Shown here: one piece after another, positions 41,559 through 49,974 of the stretch
Layout of the letters: every line of letters starts with the position of its first letter
Numbering within the stretch: the first letter of the stretch is position 1
DNA from: Virgibacillus_F necropolis_A
GTDB lineage: Bacteria > Bacillota > Bacilli > Bacillales > Amphibacillaceae
Direction of reading: 5' to 3'
Assembly (NCBI RefSeq): GCF_044793635.1
Contig: NZ_CP084992.1
Span: forward strand, 3,286,001 to 3,350,000
DNA: 64,000 nt
The notes under the pieces: model-generated
The model's input: the letters and a program-made list of their open reading frames with translations, nothing else
What the model was told of the DNA's origin: nothing
The model's database searches: none
Made by a program: the position numbers and the translations under genes

Positions 41559-42023
41559 ATGATTGAAAGGCAATTAATCAATGAAAATGATGATCGTTCG
41601 TATTTTGTGTATCTAACCAATCGAAATGAGCGATTGAAAATGTTCCGGAAAGAGATTAATCAGATTCTAGATGAAATGGATATCATTCCAATGGGATACA
41701 CAAATTTATGGATATATGAGCGCGTTGCGATTTATGAAGATGAAAAATGGATTACTTTTTCCAATAACGATGATGCAGCAAACAAGGGATATGATTTTGG
41801 ACGCATTAAAGAAGAGAAATACCGTACGTTTTTTTTCTTTGAAAGTATACGTCCTTCAACTAATGAACTTTATATGCCGGATGAAGAAACTATAATACAT
41901 GATTCCTATAAAGAAGCATTAGATCATATGGAAAGCAGGATGCATTACTTTAAATCACATTATCCGAACCGAGTAGTGTACGGGATGGTTGCCAAACATC
42001 TTTACGACTTTGGGTGGCATTAA
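41559..42023 (+). CDS. Paralogous protein A, 154 residues, unknown function
   Basis: Soluble, acidic; blocks RSYFVYLTNRNERLKMFRKEINQIL, MGYTNLWIYERVAIYEDEKW, a GYDFGRIKEEKYRTFFF strand and the end AKHLYDFGWH. The next gene repeats the same blocks in the same order, so the two arose by duplication. No family recognised. Weak AAGGATGTG ribosome site. Confidence 0.7.
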   Translation: MIERQLINENDDRSYFVYLTNRNERLKMFRKEINQILDEMDIIPMGYTNLWIYERVAIYEDEKWITFSNNDDAANKGYDFGRIKEEKYRTFFFFESIRPSTNELYMPDEETIIHDSYKEALDHMESRMHYFKSHYPNRVVYGMVAKHLYDFGWH

Positions 42024-42116
42024 TTATAAAGATAAGGGCAACACAACAATAACTAAGTTACGTCATAAATCATGGTAAGCGTATGGAGTGAAATATAATA
42101 TAAGGGGAGAAATGTT

Positions 42117-42629
42117 ATGGAGGAAAAAGTTCTAATGGAAGTTTCAGAACAAATTGAAGAATTTATTGATCAGAAAAATGAAAACTCCTATTTTGTCTAT
42201 CTGACAAATCGAAAAAAGTTGTTACTCCCTATACTCATGTTTAGGAAGGAAATAAATCAAATTCTTAATCATATGAATGAAGAAATCGAAATGGGATTCA
42301 CAAATTTGTGGATATTAGAACGAACTGCAATTTATCGTGATAATCAATGGTTACTACTCCCTGAAAACAATGACGAAGCAGATAGTTCATTTGATTACGG
42401 TCAAAAAGAAGACCAATACTGCACATTTATATTTCATAACTTTAATAAACCTTCTGATATTGTTATGAATCGGAAAAGCATGGATAGAAATGAAACAAAG
42501 GTACATGGTTCTCTTAAAGAGGCCCAAGAATACGTTGAAAAACGGATTGATTATTTAAAATCAAAATATGAGAATCGTGATTTCTATACTCTATGCGCCA
42601 AACAGCGCTACGATTTTATGTGGCATTGA
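42117..42629 (+). CDS. Paralogous protein B, 170 residues, unknown function
   Basis: NSYFVYLTNRKKLLL, LMFRKEINQILNHMN, MGFTNLWILERTAIYRDNQW, SFDYGQKEDQYCTFIF and the end AKQRYDFMWH match protein A closely in order and spacing. GGGGAG precedes the ATG. Tandem, diverged small soluble proteins of this kind are often immunity or antitoxin families, but no toxin gene is seen, so that is speculation. Confidence 0.7.
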   Translation: MEEKVLMEVSEQIEEFIDQKNENSYFVYLTNRKKLLLPILMFRKEINQILNHMNEEIEMGFTNLWILERTAIYRDNQWLLLPENNDEADSSFDYGQKEDQYCTFIFHNFNKPSDIVMNRKSMDRNETKVHGSLKEAQEYVEKRIDYLKSKYENRDFYTLCAKQRYDFMWH

Positions 42630-42693
42630 CGCGGGGAGTCGTGTTGGTTATATTAGCGAAGTTTTTACCTATAAGTGGAAATTAAATCGGTTG

Positions 42694-42957
42694 TTATACA
42701 CACGGGAAGTCTGATACAAATAAAAACTTTACCTTAAGACGTTGGGTTTCTTCTTTAATTAATGAGACTGAAAATAGCTTTCGAATTGCTGTCGGTACAA
42801 GTGAATTAAAGTTTACATCAAAGGATATAGAGGGAAGTCCTTATACCTTGTGGTTAATGTTCCGGCTAACAACGGAATAACAAGGGTAACTAAAGTATTT
42901 ACAAGGGGTTATTTAGTTGATAGACATACGTTTTTGCTCATTTCTGTTAACCTAAAT
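42694..42957 (+). pseudogene. Decayed gene of unknown family
   Basis: GKSDTNKNFTLRRWVSSLIN and RIAVGTSELKFTSKDIEGSP in one frame are continued, after a frameshift at about 42843, by YLVVNVPANNGITRV and GYLVDRHTFLLISVNLN before TAA. No start codon in front. Coding-like on both sides of the shift. Confidence 0.5.
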
Positions 42958-42981
42958 TAAATATTAGAAAAGAGTGATTCT

Positions 42982-43803
42982 GTGTATTATAATCATCAAT
43001 CGGTTAAGAAAGAGGCTAAGAAACATAAAAAATTTTTAGAGTCATTCATCATTGATCCGGGATCCTTTCGAATAAATAATTGTGATTATTTTTTGGTGAA
43101 TTATCAAAGAGGAGAAAAAATAACCGGTTGTGCAGTAGTATCGCCGAATTCTAATGCTGGAAAAACGGAGTATTTGGAAGCGTTTGACTCATTATTGGAA
43201 TTCTCCGTACTAACCTATTTATTTGTAGATCATGCTGAAAAAAGGGTAAATGTATATATGTATCCACATACTCTGATGCAGAAATTTTTGATGGATGTTT
43301 TAAAAGAAGTTTGTAATCATTTAACTTCAGAGGAAAAGAATGTCTTTGAATACTGCCTTGAAAGAATTGATTTAATGTTAGAACTACAAGGACGTATACA
43401 GGAAATGTACGGTGAATTTGAACAAAAAGCTAAAAGGTATCGTGATGGAGTTGAAGAAGAGATTACAAAACAAGACATAGAAGAAGCAGCAAATTATCTT
43501 GGTGAAGTTGGTTTTATTCAATATAGACAGGTGGTTGCAGTTTACGAATACATACCCAAGTTCAGGTATATAAAAGAAATGAATAATCCGGAAGTGAAAA
43601 AATATATAACTACAACTGTTGATGGCTATTTGGACGAATTTTCGATCAATGAAGAAGAACATCGAAAAAATGTCGAAAGAATTTCTATTCAGCCTAATAT
43701 GAGTGATCTAACCAAAGAAGAACACATTGAATTAGAAAAAAGTGAGATTTATAAAAATTTAACAAATATAAATGTATCTTCAAGAAAAGAATTGAGATTC
43801 TAA
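42982..43803 (+). CDS. Helical protein, 273 residues, unknown function
   Basis: GTG after AAAAGAGTGATTC. Begins VKKEAKKHKKFLESFIID and FRINNCDYFLVNY, followed by an internal helical segment (LEFSVLTYLFVDHAEKRVNVYMYPH) and long charged helices ending KEEHIELEKSEIYKNL. No signal peptide, no enzyme motif recognised. It stands behind the tandem paralogs and the decayed gene, possibly one former unit. Confidence 0.65.
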   Translation: MYYNHQSVKKEAKKHKKFLESFIIDPGSFRINNCDYFLVNYQRGEKITGCAVVSPNSNAGKTEYLEAFDSLLEFSVLTYLFVDHAEKRVNVYMYPHTLMQKFLMDVLKEVCNHLTSEEKNVFEYCLERIDLMLELQGRIQEMYGEFEQKAKRYRDGVEEEITKQDIEEAANYLGEVGFIQYRQVVAVYEYIPKFRYIKEMNNPEVKKYITTTVDGYLDEFSINEEEHRKNVERISIQPNMSDLTKEEHIELEKSEIYKNLTNINVSSRKELRF

Positions 43804-44255
43804 TGATATTTTTGATTAAAGAATGACAACGATAAATATTTGGAAAATCATTGAGCAACGCTTGAAAGGTTTATTCATTTTGATTGAGGTGATTAACAAC
43901 GGTTACACAATTGGGGGCTATTTACTAATAAGGAATGGCGTCAATACCGCATATGGACCAGATTGTTTGATAGTGGGGGTTCTTGAAGAGAGGAATCTTG
44001 GACCATCATAAAACTTGATCCGCAATCGAGCGCTTTTCCTGAATAAGGATTTGCGCTCTATTTGCATTTATACGAGGGCCATTTTGTTGAATAACCGAGA
44101 TTTCTATTTAGAGTATTTGAATATTAAAGTGGCGGGATCTTTTTGGTAACTGCAGGGTAATTGAACAAAAAAACAAAAATTAGTACCAACTATTAATAAT
44201 AGGCGTTAAAATAAAATAAGAACTAGTATTAACTAATAATTAAGAGGTGTTTTGT
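43804..44255. other. Stretch with an intergenic repeat and no clear gene
   Basis: A 62-codon frame at 43823 lacks a ribosome site and coding character. The long-form repeat at 44018-44096 is the main feature. Confidence 0.5.
44018..44096 (+). repeat. Intergenic repeat, long form
   Basis: ATCCGCAATCGAGCGC, TTTTCC/GGATTT core, GCGCTC, a spacer and GGGCCATTTTGTTGAATAAC. Contains GTTGAAT. Confidence 0.8.
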
Positions 44256-44681
44256 ATGAAGTTAGATGAATTTACAATTGGAGATGTGTTCGAAACGAAA
44301 TCATATAAATTAACAAAAGAGGATATTGTGAGGTTTGCAGGTGATTTTGATCCCCAATATATGCATTTAGACGAGGAAAAAGCAAATCAGGGAAGATTTA
44401 ATGGAATCATTGCTTCCGGAATACATACACTAGCCATCTCATTTAAGCTATGGGTTGAAGAAGGTAGATATGGTGAGGATGTTATTGCTGGAACAAAAAT
44501 GAATAATATTAGATTTTTAAAGCCAGTGTATCCCGATGATGAATTACATATCATTGTTGAGGTAATTGATAAAAAAGCATTAAAGAACGAAACAGGTCTC
44601 CTTACGGTATTGTTATCTACTTTCACTGATAAGGAAGAAAAAGTTTTTGAGGATGACTTAACCGTATTGATAAAGCTATGA
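44256..44681 (+). CDS. MaoC-like (R)-specific hydratase family protein
   Basis: 141 residues with a single hot-dog fold: EFTIGDVFETKSYKLTKEDI, the MaoC active-site stretch FAGDFDPQYMHLDEEKA (Asp and His of the D-x5-H motif), FNGIIASGIHTLAISFKL, and NNIRFLKPVYPDDEL. It likely hydrates an enoyl-CoA or a related thioester. ATG 44256 after AAGAGGTG. Stands alone. Confidence 0.92.
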   Translation: MKLDEFTIGDVFETKSYKLTKEDIVRFAGDFDPQYMHLDEEKANQGRFNGIIASGIHTLAISFKLWVEEGRYGEDVIAGTKMNNIRFLKPVYPDDELHIIVEVIDKKALKNETGLLTVLLSTFTDKEEKVFEDDLTVLIKL

Positions 44682-44927
44682 AGGTTAATTTGTAAGTAAT
44701 CTTATTTCTTTAAAGCGAAGTGGAGGGACTAATCCCCACCACCTCATTGACTAAATAATAACCCAATGCTAAACAGCTTTTGTTCTATTTATCTTACGTG
44801 AGTAAGTATGTCTCTGCATCATTCATTTACCTAGTTACATTTTGAACATTATAGTTCCAGAAACGGGTACAGTAATTGAACAATGGTATGATGTTTATAT
44901 AGTTTGAATCGAAAGGTGTGATGTCTT

Positions 44928-45008
44928 ATGGCATATAAACTAAATTACGTTGACACAGAAGAATTTGTCTTTAGGGAAAAAATCTATGTTAAGGAGCTGC
45001 CACATTGA
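44928..45008 (+). CDS. Small ORF, 26 residues, coupled to the GNAT gene
   Basis: ATG after GAAAGGTGTG reads MAYKLNYVDTEEFVFR then KIYVKELPH. Its TGA overlaps the TTG start of the next gene (four bases), so translation may be coupled. Could be a leader peptide or the head of a lost gene. Confidence 0.4.
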   Translation: MAYKLNYVDTEEFVFREKIYVKELPH

Positions 45009-45568
45009 AAACGGAAGAAGTCAAATTTCAATCAGAAACAGAGAGATTGGTATTAAGACCGTTACAGAACCAGGATTACGAACAGTGGCTGGAAGGTTGT
45101 CGTAATAGATTTCCTTCACAGTATAAATACGATGACGACAAAATGGACTTGAGTGAATGGACGCAGAAAAAATTCAATGACGATGTAGTTGCAAAACTTC
45201 AAGGATTAGCTGACCGGGACGAAGCGTATGTTTTTGGTGTCTTTCGTAAGTCGGATCAAAAACACGTTGGTAAGGTTGAATTTGGCACGATTATGAGAGG
45301 CGAATTTCAGTGGGGACTCTTGGGGTATACCATTCACAATCAATATTGGCGCAAAGGTTACGGAAAAGAAGCAGTAAAGGAAGCGCTTAATATCGCTTTT
45401 CAAAATCTCCATTTCCACCGCATTGAAGCTAATATAAATGTTGATAATAACCCTTCCATCAAATTAGTGGAAAGCGTAGGAATGGAATTCGAATGCATTA
45501 GGAAAGGATTTATATTTGAATTTGATGAGTGGACCGATAACCTAGTGTATTACTTGAACTCAAAATAA
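45005..45568 (+). CDS. GNAT acetyltransferase, RimJ/RimL-like
   Basis: 187 residues: ETERLVLRPLQNQDYEQWLEG is the typical RimJ/RimL start, WGLLGYTIHNQYWRKGYGKEAVKEAL carries the acetyl-CoA loop, and HRIEANINVDNNPSIKLVESVGM the end motif. TTG start, AAGGAG 9 bases upstream inside the preceding small ORF. Probable acetyl-donor to a protein or small-molecule amine. Confidence 0.93.
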   Translation: MKTEEVKFQSETERLVLRPLQNQDYEQWLEGCRNRFPSQYKYDDDKMDLSEWTQKKFNDDVVAKLQGLADRDEAYVFGVFRKSDQKHVGKVEFGTIMRGEFQWGLLGYTIHNQYWRKGYGKEAVKEALNIAFQNLHFHRIEANINVDNNPSIKLVESVGMEFECIRKGFIFEFDEWTDNLVYYLNSK

Positions 45569-45611
45569 ACAGGCTTTACAGGACGTAATTCAATAATATT
45601 GAAATGCGCCC

Positions 45612-45650
45612 ATTGTTCTGTTATCGGGCGCGATTCCAGAACATTATTAC
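45612..45650 (+). repeat. Intergenic repeat, CGGGCGCGATTCC form
   Basis: ATTGTTCTGTTATCGGGCGC then GATTCCAGAACATT. Confidence 0.6.
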
Positions 45651-45682
45651 TTGAAGAAGTACATGTTAAGGGGTGTGGGGCA

Positions 45683-46555
45683 ATGGAAAGAATTATAGAT
45701 ACATATACCATAGATGGGCAAACCATCGAATATTCCATGATAGGAAAAGATGGTGAACCTGTCCTAGTGATGCACGGTGGACATTCCAATTGCTATGAGG
45801 AATTTGGATACGATTCACTTATTAAAAATGATTTCATGATCATTACACCCTCAAGAGCTGGATACGGTAGAACTTCAAAAGAAATTGGAGAAAGTTTGAC
45901 CAAAGCCTGCGATTACTATGTGGAGCTATTAAATCATTTAGGAATTGAAAAAGTTCACGTTCTTTCAGTTTCAGCTGGTGGACCAAGTGGACTTTATTTT
46001 GCTTCTCATTACCCGAAGAGAGTCAAAACATTGACGTTACAAAGTGCTGTTACCAAAGAGTGGCACACGCCTAAAGATAAAATATATAAATTGGCACAGA
46101 TTCTATTCCGTCCTTCTTCGGAAAAAATAATATGGAAATTCACTTCAAGTATGAGCAACCGTTTTCCAAAATTTATATTTAAGCAAATGATACCCTCATT
46201 TAGTAAGCTTTCATATAAGCAAATAAAAGACAAAATGATGGACGAAGATATTGATGAAGTCCGAAAGATGAATAATCGGCAGCGGTCAGGGTATGGTTTT
46301 TTAATTGATTTATTACAAACAAAGGAAATTACATCGAAGGATTTGAAAGCAATTTCTTCCCCAACCCTTATCATGCATAGCAAACATGACGGGGCAGTCT
46401 CGTTGGAACATGCGCATTATGCACATCAACAAATTTTGGGCTCGAAGTTATGTATACTTGAATCATGGGGACATTTGATATGGCTTGGTGAGGGATCTAA
46501 AGACATAAAAGGAAAACTTGTAGACTTTCTTACTCGTCATTCAAAAGCATCATAA
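45683..46555 (+). CDS. Alpha/beta-hydrolase-fold protein
   Basis: 290 residues: EPVLVMHGGHSNCYEEF (oxyanion region HGGxS), IITPSRAGYGRTS, the nucleophile elbow HVLSVSAGGPSGL, LIMHSKHDGAVSLEHA with the acid residue, and the catalytic His in SWGHLIW. ATG 45683 follows AAGGGGTGTGGG; the open frame begins earlier in the intergenic repeat. Possible esterase or hydrolase of a small lactone; substrate unknown. Confidence 0.93.
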   Translation: MERIIDTYTIDGQTIEYSMIGKDGEPVLVMHGGHSNCYEEFGYDSLIKNDFMIITPSRAGYGRTSKEIGESLTKACDYYVELLNHLGIEKVHVLSVSAGGPSGLYFASHYPKRVKTLTLQSAVTKEWHTPKDKIYKLAQILFRPSSEKIIWKFTSSMSNRFPKFIFKQMIPSFSKLSYKQIKDKMMDEDIDEVRKMNNRQRSGYGFLIDLLQTKEITSKDLKAISSPTLIMHSKHDGAVSLEHAHYAHQQILGSKLCILESWGHLIWLGEGSKDIKGKLVDFLTRHSKAS

Positions 46556-46581
46556 CAAGTCAAAGGTCGATAGTAACTGGG

Positions 46582-46657
46582 ATTCCATTAAAGGGCGCCA
46601 TTCTTGAATAAGGATTGGCGTCAGTTTCGTAATACGAAGGGCCATATTGTTGAGGAA
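46582..46657 (+). repeat. Intergenic repeat, long form
   Basis: ATTCCATTAAAGGGCGCC, ATTCTTG core, AAGGATTGGCG, then CGTAATACGAAGGGCC and ATATTGTTGAGG. Confidence 0.8.
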
Positions 46658-46820
46658 CATCTTCACATATTCATGTAGAATAATAATTGGAATTGTGAAT
46701 GACTACACTTAAACTAAAGCAGCAGTTTAGTATAATAACAATACATTTTTTTGCGGCGATGAAAAAATTATTAACAACATCTAAAAAAATTAATAGTGTT
46801 ACATCCAAGGTGGATGAACA
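46658..46820. other. Stretch with a repeat flank
   Basis: Contains ACTAAAGCAGCAGTTTAG (about 46714), the separate flank of the repeat family. A 23-codon ATG frame before the terminator at 46821 has no ribosome site. Confidence 0.4.
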
Positions 46821-46860
46821 GCAAAAATAGTGATCAAATTTATTTTGATCACTATTTTTG
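46821..46860. terminator. Bidirectional terminator
   Basis: AAAAATAGTGATCAAA pairs perfectly with TTTGATCACTATTTTT over a short loop, with A and T runs on both sides. It lies at the end of the minus-strand reductase gene region. Confidence 0.85.
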
Positions 46861-46936
46861 GTTCTGAATTTCCCTATGTTCTTCTATTCAATTTAAAATT
46901 AAATACCAGAGCAATGAATAATATGGGTTTCCTAAA

Positions 46937-47659
46937 TTATGAATTATATGTTTCTCTGTTTAGATTTACAATATCTTTATGTGACAATCCAGCTGAAAAC
47001 TTCTCTATTACCTTATCACGTAGAAGTGGGGCTTTTTCTTTATCTGCCTTTTTTAATGCTTCCGTTAGTTCTTCTTTTGTTAGTTCTGTGCAGTATGCAG
47101 GAGTTCCTGGCTGTTGTCTCCAAGAATCAGTTAAAGAGCCACTATCCACTGCATCGAAGCCTAGCTCATTTACTAGATCCATGATTATTTGTTTTTGTGA
47201 TAGGTCATTACCAGCAATTGTCATGGCAATGCGATCACTATTACCTTCGGGGATTCCTTTATTTTCTAAAGTATAAGCTAATAGATTGCTGAAGGCTTTA
47301 ATGATAGATCTACCTAATTGATTTGAAACCCAAACGCTTTCAACCATTTCGTTCTCAATTTCTTCAATTTTATTGTCTCTAAAAGGATAATAATTTGAAG
47401 TGTCTACAACGATTATTTCCTCTCTAGCTTTATCTACAATGTTGCGAATGCTTGGAATCACATGAAGAGGGATAGATATTATAAGAACATCAATATTTGT
47501 TATTACATCTTCTACACTCACAGGTGTTCCCGCAATCTCTTTTCCTTCTAAACGTTCAATTTCTCGAGCATCTGCAATTTTAACATCATGTCCATTTTTA
47601 ACTAATATTTTTGAAATAATTGTCCCTATTGGTCCTGCACCTATAATTCCAAATCTCAT
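46937..47659 (-). CDS. NADPH-dependent F420-reductase-like / Rossmann oxidoreductase
   Basis: 240 residues. The N-terminal Rossmann loop MRFGIIGAGPIGTIISKIL is followed by VKIADARE. Then come DVLIISIPLHVIP, EIIVVDTSNYYPFRD, VSNQLGRSIIKAFSNL and a C-terminal VDSGSLTDSWRQQPGTPAYCTELT, as in the F420-dependent NADP oxidoreductase-like family acting on NAD(P)H with unknown partners in Bacillus. ATG 47659 follows TAGGAGGAA. It diverges from an HxlR regulator with an operator between them, so it is probably a target of that regulator. Confidence 0.88.
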   Translation of the reverse strand: MRFGIIGAGPIGTIISKILVKNGHDVKIADAREIERLEGKEIAGTPVSVEDVITNIDVLIISIPLHVIPSIRNIVDKAREEIIVVDTSNYYPFRDNKIEEIENEMVESVWVSNQLGRSIIKAFSNLLAYTLENKGIPEGNSDRIAMTIAGNDLSQKQIIMDLVNELGFDAVDSGSLTDSWRQQPGTPAYCTELTKEELTEALKKADKEKAPLLRDKVIEKFSAGLSHKDIVNLNRETYNS

Positions 47660-47848
47660 TATTGTTCCTCCTAAATATAATTTTGTTCGATTATGATTTA
47701 ATATCAACTATGAAATTTTCCAATTGCCTCAACACGAAATTGTCTACATTCCTTTTTTGCAAGCAAAAAGGTAATTGAGTGTTTTGGTTATATATAATAT
47801 AATGAACCCATTACTCACATTTTTGAAGTAGGCAATAAAAAATGACAT

Positions 47849-47866
47849 AGTACACTTTTTTGTACT
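47849..47866. promoter_or_regulatory. Inverted-repeat operator, AGTACA-N6-TGTACT
   Basis: Lies between the divergent HxlR-type regulator and the oxidoreductase, 25 bases before the regulator start. The 18-bp dyad AGTACA...TGTACT suits a dimeric winged-helix regulator. Confidence 0.7.
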
Positions 47867-47890
47867 TTATAGAAGAAAAGGGATGTAAGT

Positions 47891-48250
47891 ATGGCTAAAA
47901 TATGCAAGGATGGATTTGAAAAAGAGTTTATTAAGGAGCATAGAGACGTTTATGGTATTGCGTATACCCAAAATATGCTTTCAGGACGCTGGAAGTATAT
48001 TATTCTTTGGTTTTTAAAAACAAAAGAACGTCGTTATAGCGAAATTAAAGCCTTTTTATGGGACATTTCACAAGGTTCTCTTACAAAACAGTTGAGAGAA
48101 TTAGAAACAGATGGATTAATTAAACGAGAGGTTTTCCCTGAGGTACCTCCACGTGTTGAATATTCATTAACAACTAAAGGGCGTGAATTTATCCCAATAC
48201 TTGATATGATGGAGAATTTCGGAAAGAAATACGGTGAGAAACCTGAGTGA
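47891..48250 (+). CDS. HxlR-family transcriptional regulator
   Basis: 119 residues: QNMLSGRWKYIILWFLKTKERRYSEIKAFLWDISQGSLTKQLRELETDGLIKREVFPEVPPRVEYSLTTKGRE is the complete HxlR winged helix (spelled in parts here), with the conserved PPRVEYSLT wing. A cysteine near the N-terminus (KICKDGF) is in the position used for redox or electrophile sensing in related proteins such as YodB/HypR. Divergent reductase and dyad operator suggest an electrophile- or redox-sensing switch (inference). Confidence 0.93.
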   Translation: MAKICKDGFEKEFIKEHRDVYGIAYTQNMLSGRWKYIILWFLKTKERRYSEIKAFLWDISQGSLTKQLRELETDGLIKREVFPEVPPRVEYSLTTKGREFIPILDMMENFGKKYGEKPE

Positions 48251-48312
48251 AATAATAAAATGATATTTTTTATTATTTGAGCCGATATTGTGAAGTGTTG
48301 TACTAAAATTAA

Positions 48313-48361
48313 ATGGTGCAAGAGTTAAACAAGGCGATCACCAAATTGATCGTCTTTTTAT
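48313..48361 (+). repeat. Intergenic repeat with terminator, partner of 11587
   Basis: GGTGCAAGAGTTAAACAAGG, then CGATCA/TGATCG stem and TCTTTTT. Downstream, GGAATAAAATGTTAATATTG may be a promoter. Confidence 0.8.
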
Positions 48362-48460
48362 CGTATAAAAAATTTATATTTTTTGGAATAAAATGTTAAT
48401 ATTGAAGTAAGTGTATTGAACAATGAAGCAGTATTGTTTAAGTAGAAGGGAGCTTAATAA

Positions 48461-48766
48461 ATGGCGACTTGTCAAAATTGTGGGAAAGAGTGGAGTTGGA
48501 AACAATCAGTTAAACAATCATTCACATTGGACACTGGAATGAAATGTCCGCATTGTGATAGAAAGCAATATCTTACAACTAAAGCAAGAAAGAGAAGTAG
48601 CATCATTTACTTTACCCCGTCCTTGCTTCTGCTATTTTTACTCGTTTTTGATATTTCCTCTGTCTTTACTTATATTAGTTTGATGATTGGAGCCTTTTTA
48701 TTAATGGTTGGGCTTTATCCGTTCTTTATCGAATTATCGAATGAAGAAGAACCTCTTAGGAAGTGA
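48461..48766 (+). CDS. TIGR04104-type zinc-finger membrane protein
   Basis: 101 residues: ATCQNCGKEWSWK and MKCPHCDRKQYLT form a four-cysteine zinc ribbon at the N-terminus, followed by two membrane helices (IIYFTPSLLLLFLLVF, LMIGAFLLMVGLYPFF) and an acidic end. This arrangement matches the TIGR04104 family of Bacillus. Role unknown. Confidence 0.88.
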   Translation: MATCQNCGKEWSWKQSVKQSFTLDTGMKCPHCDRKQYLTTKARKRSSIIYFTPSLLLLFLLVFDISSVFTYISLMIGAFLLMVGLYPFFIELSNEEEPLRK

Positions 48767-48832
48767 ATTTGAATGATCAGCTTTAATGAATTAGAATGTA
48801 TCAATAATTTTTGTTAGAGGGAGTGAGAAAAT

Positions 48833-49042
48833 GTGTCAGAAGGATTAAAAAAAATGCTGTTATGCACACTGGTATTTCCCACAGGTGTTACCATTCTTCG
48901 TCTTTTTATAGATTTTACTTTTGGTAATAATATTGAATTGTTGTCATATACTGCTGTTTTTTTTGGTACAGCTTTTGCAGGGTTAATTTTCATTGGACCA
49001 CTAATGTATCATGTATCAAAATCGAAGGAGGAGAAAAAGTAA
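48833..49042 (+). CDS. Small membrane protein, 69 residues
   Basis: GTG after AGAGGGAGTGAG. Two helices (MLLCTLVFPTGVTILRLFI, AVFFGTAFAGLIFIGPLMY) and a Lys/Glu tail. Looks like a conserved Bacillus membrane protein; no family recognised. Confidence 0.7.
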   Translation: MSEGLKKMLLCTLVFPTGVTILRLFIDFTFGNNIELLSYTAVFFGTAFAGLIFIGPLMYHVSKSKEEKK

Positions 49043-49089
49043 CTTACTTCTTAAGAACGGGTGCAAGAGCCGAACAACCTTCCCACGCC

Positions 49090-49974
49090 TTAATAAACTT
49101 TTGAATATTGATGATTAATGATGGAGTAAATAATCTTCTTAGCAAGGGTCTTTATTTGGGAACTTTCCCGGTATTGGACATAGACCTTATTTGGGATGTC
49201 ATCAATCTGGCTTATTTTTCGGATTTTTACTTCCTCTTTAAATCTTTCGTCAATACCAAGTTCAGGTATAATTCCAATTCCTATCTCATTTGACACAGCT
49301 TGTAAAAGCATTTCATTATTAGCAACATCAATGCGCGTTATATTGTGTGCGCCAATGAGTTGTTGATCAACTAACTTCCATAATGACGAGTTTCTTCTAT
49401 AACTTAATATCGTTTCCTCATTTAGATCTTCTACGTCAAGTGTGTCTTTATCACATAGATGATGACCCGCTGGGATGACAGCCACAATGTTATTATCAAA
49501 TAGGTATTCTGAAATAATGTCATGATTATTTGGTAGAACATCTCGAGTAAAAATTAAATCAACTTCCCCCGATAAAGCCCTTTCATTTAAACTGACAGAA
49601 TCATTTCCTTCAATCACTTGTATATCTATTTTTCCTATTGATTTAATCGTTTTTAACAGCTCTATAATAAATGAATACGCGTATCCAGGCGAGAAGCCAA
49701 CTTTAATAACTGGATCCTTAACGATGTTTGTAATTTCCTTTGAATGTTTAATATAAATTAAAATATTTTTGGCATAATCGATGAACATAGTAGCTTCCTC
49801 AGTTAGGAAGATTTCATGGCCAATTCTATTAAAAAGCTCACATTCTAAGATTTCTTCTAATGCTTTTATTCGTGATGTAATGGTTGGTTGCGTGACATTA
49901 AGGGCATCCGCAGCTTTTGAATAGCTCTTATATTCCGCTACAGTAAGAAAAGTCTGTAATTGACTCTCATTCAT
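49090..49974 (-). CDS. LysR-family regulator of the aromatic-degradation operon
   Basis: 294 residues: NESQLQTFLTVAEYKSYSKAADALNVTQPTITSRIKALEEIL is the N-terminal winged helix (spelled in parts), followed by the effector-binding domain (VGFSPGYAYSFI, GEVDLIFTRDVLP). ATG 49974 follows CAGGAGGAAATACG. It is transcribed divergently from the operon at 50304 with 329 bases between, the normal layout for a LysR activator responding to a pathway substrate or intermediate. Confidence 0.93.
   Translation of the reverse strand: MNESQLQTFLTVAEYKSYSKAADALNVTQPTITSRIKALEEILECELFNRIGHEIFLTEEATMFIDYAKNILIYIKHSKEITNIVKDPVIKVGFSPGYAYSFIIELLKTIKSIGKIDIQVIEGNDSVSLNERALSGEVDLIFTRDVLPNNHDIISEYLFDNNIVAVIPAGHHLCDKDTLDVEDLNEETILSYRRNSSLWKLVDQQLIGAHNITRIDVANNEMLLQAVSNEIGIGIIPELGIDERFKEEVKIRKISQIDDIPNKVYVQYRESSQIKTLAKKIIYSIINHQYSKVY

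Noticed and set aside
43823..44011. 62-codon plus-strand frame
   Set aside because: No ribosome site and no coding character.
46757..46828. 23-codon ATG frame before the bidirectional terminator
   Set aside because: No ribosome site; too short to support.
10500..49050. Claim that the repeats are true integron attC sites
   Set aside because: Only a few ends fit RYYYAAC/GTTRRRY, many do not, and no intact IntI-type integrase is visible; kept only as an analogy.
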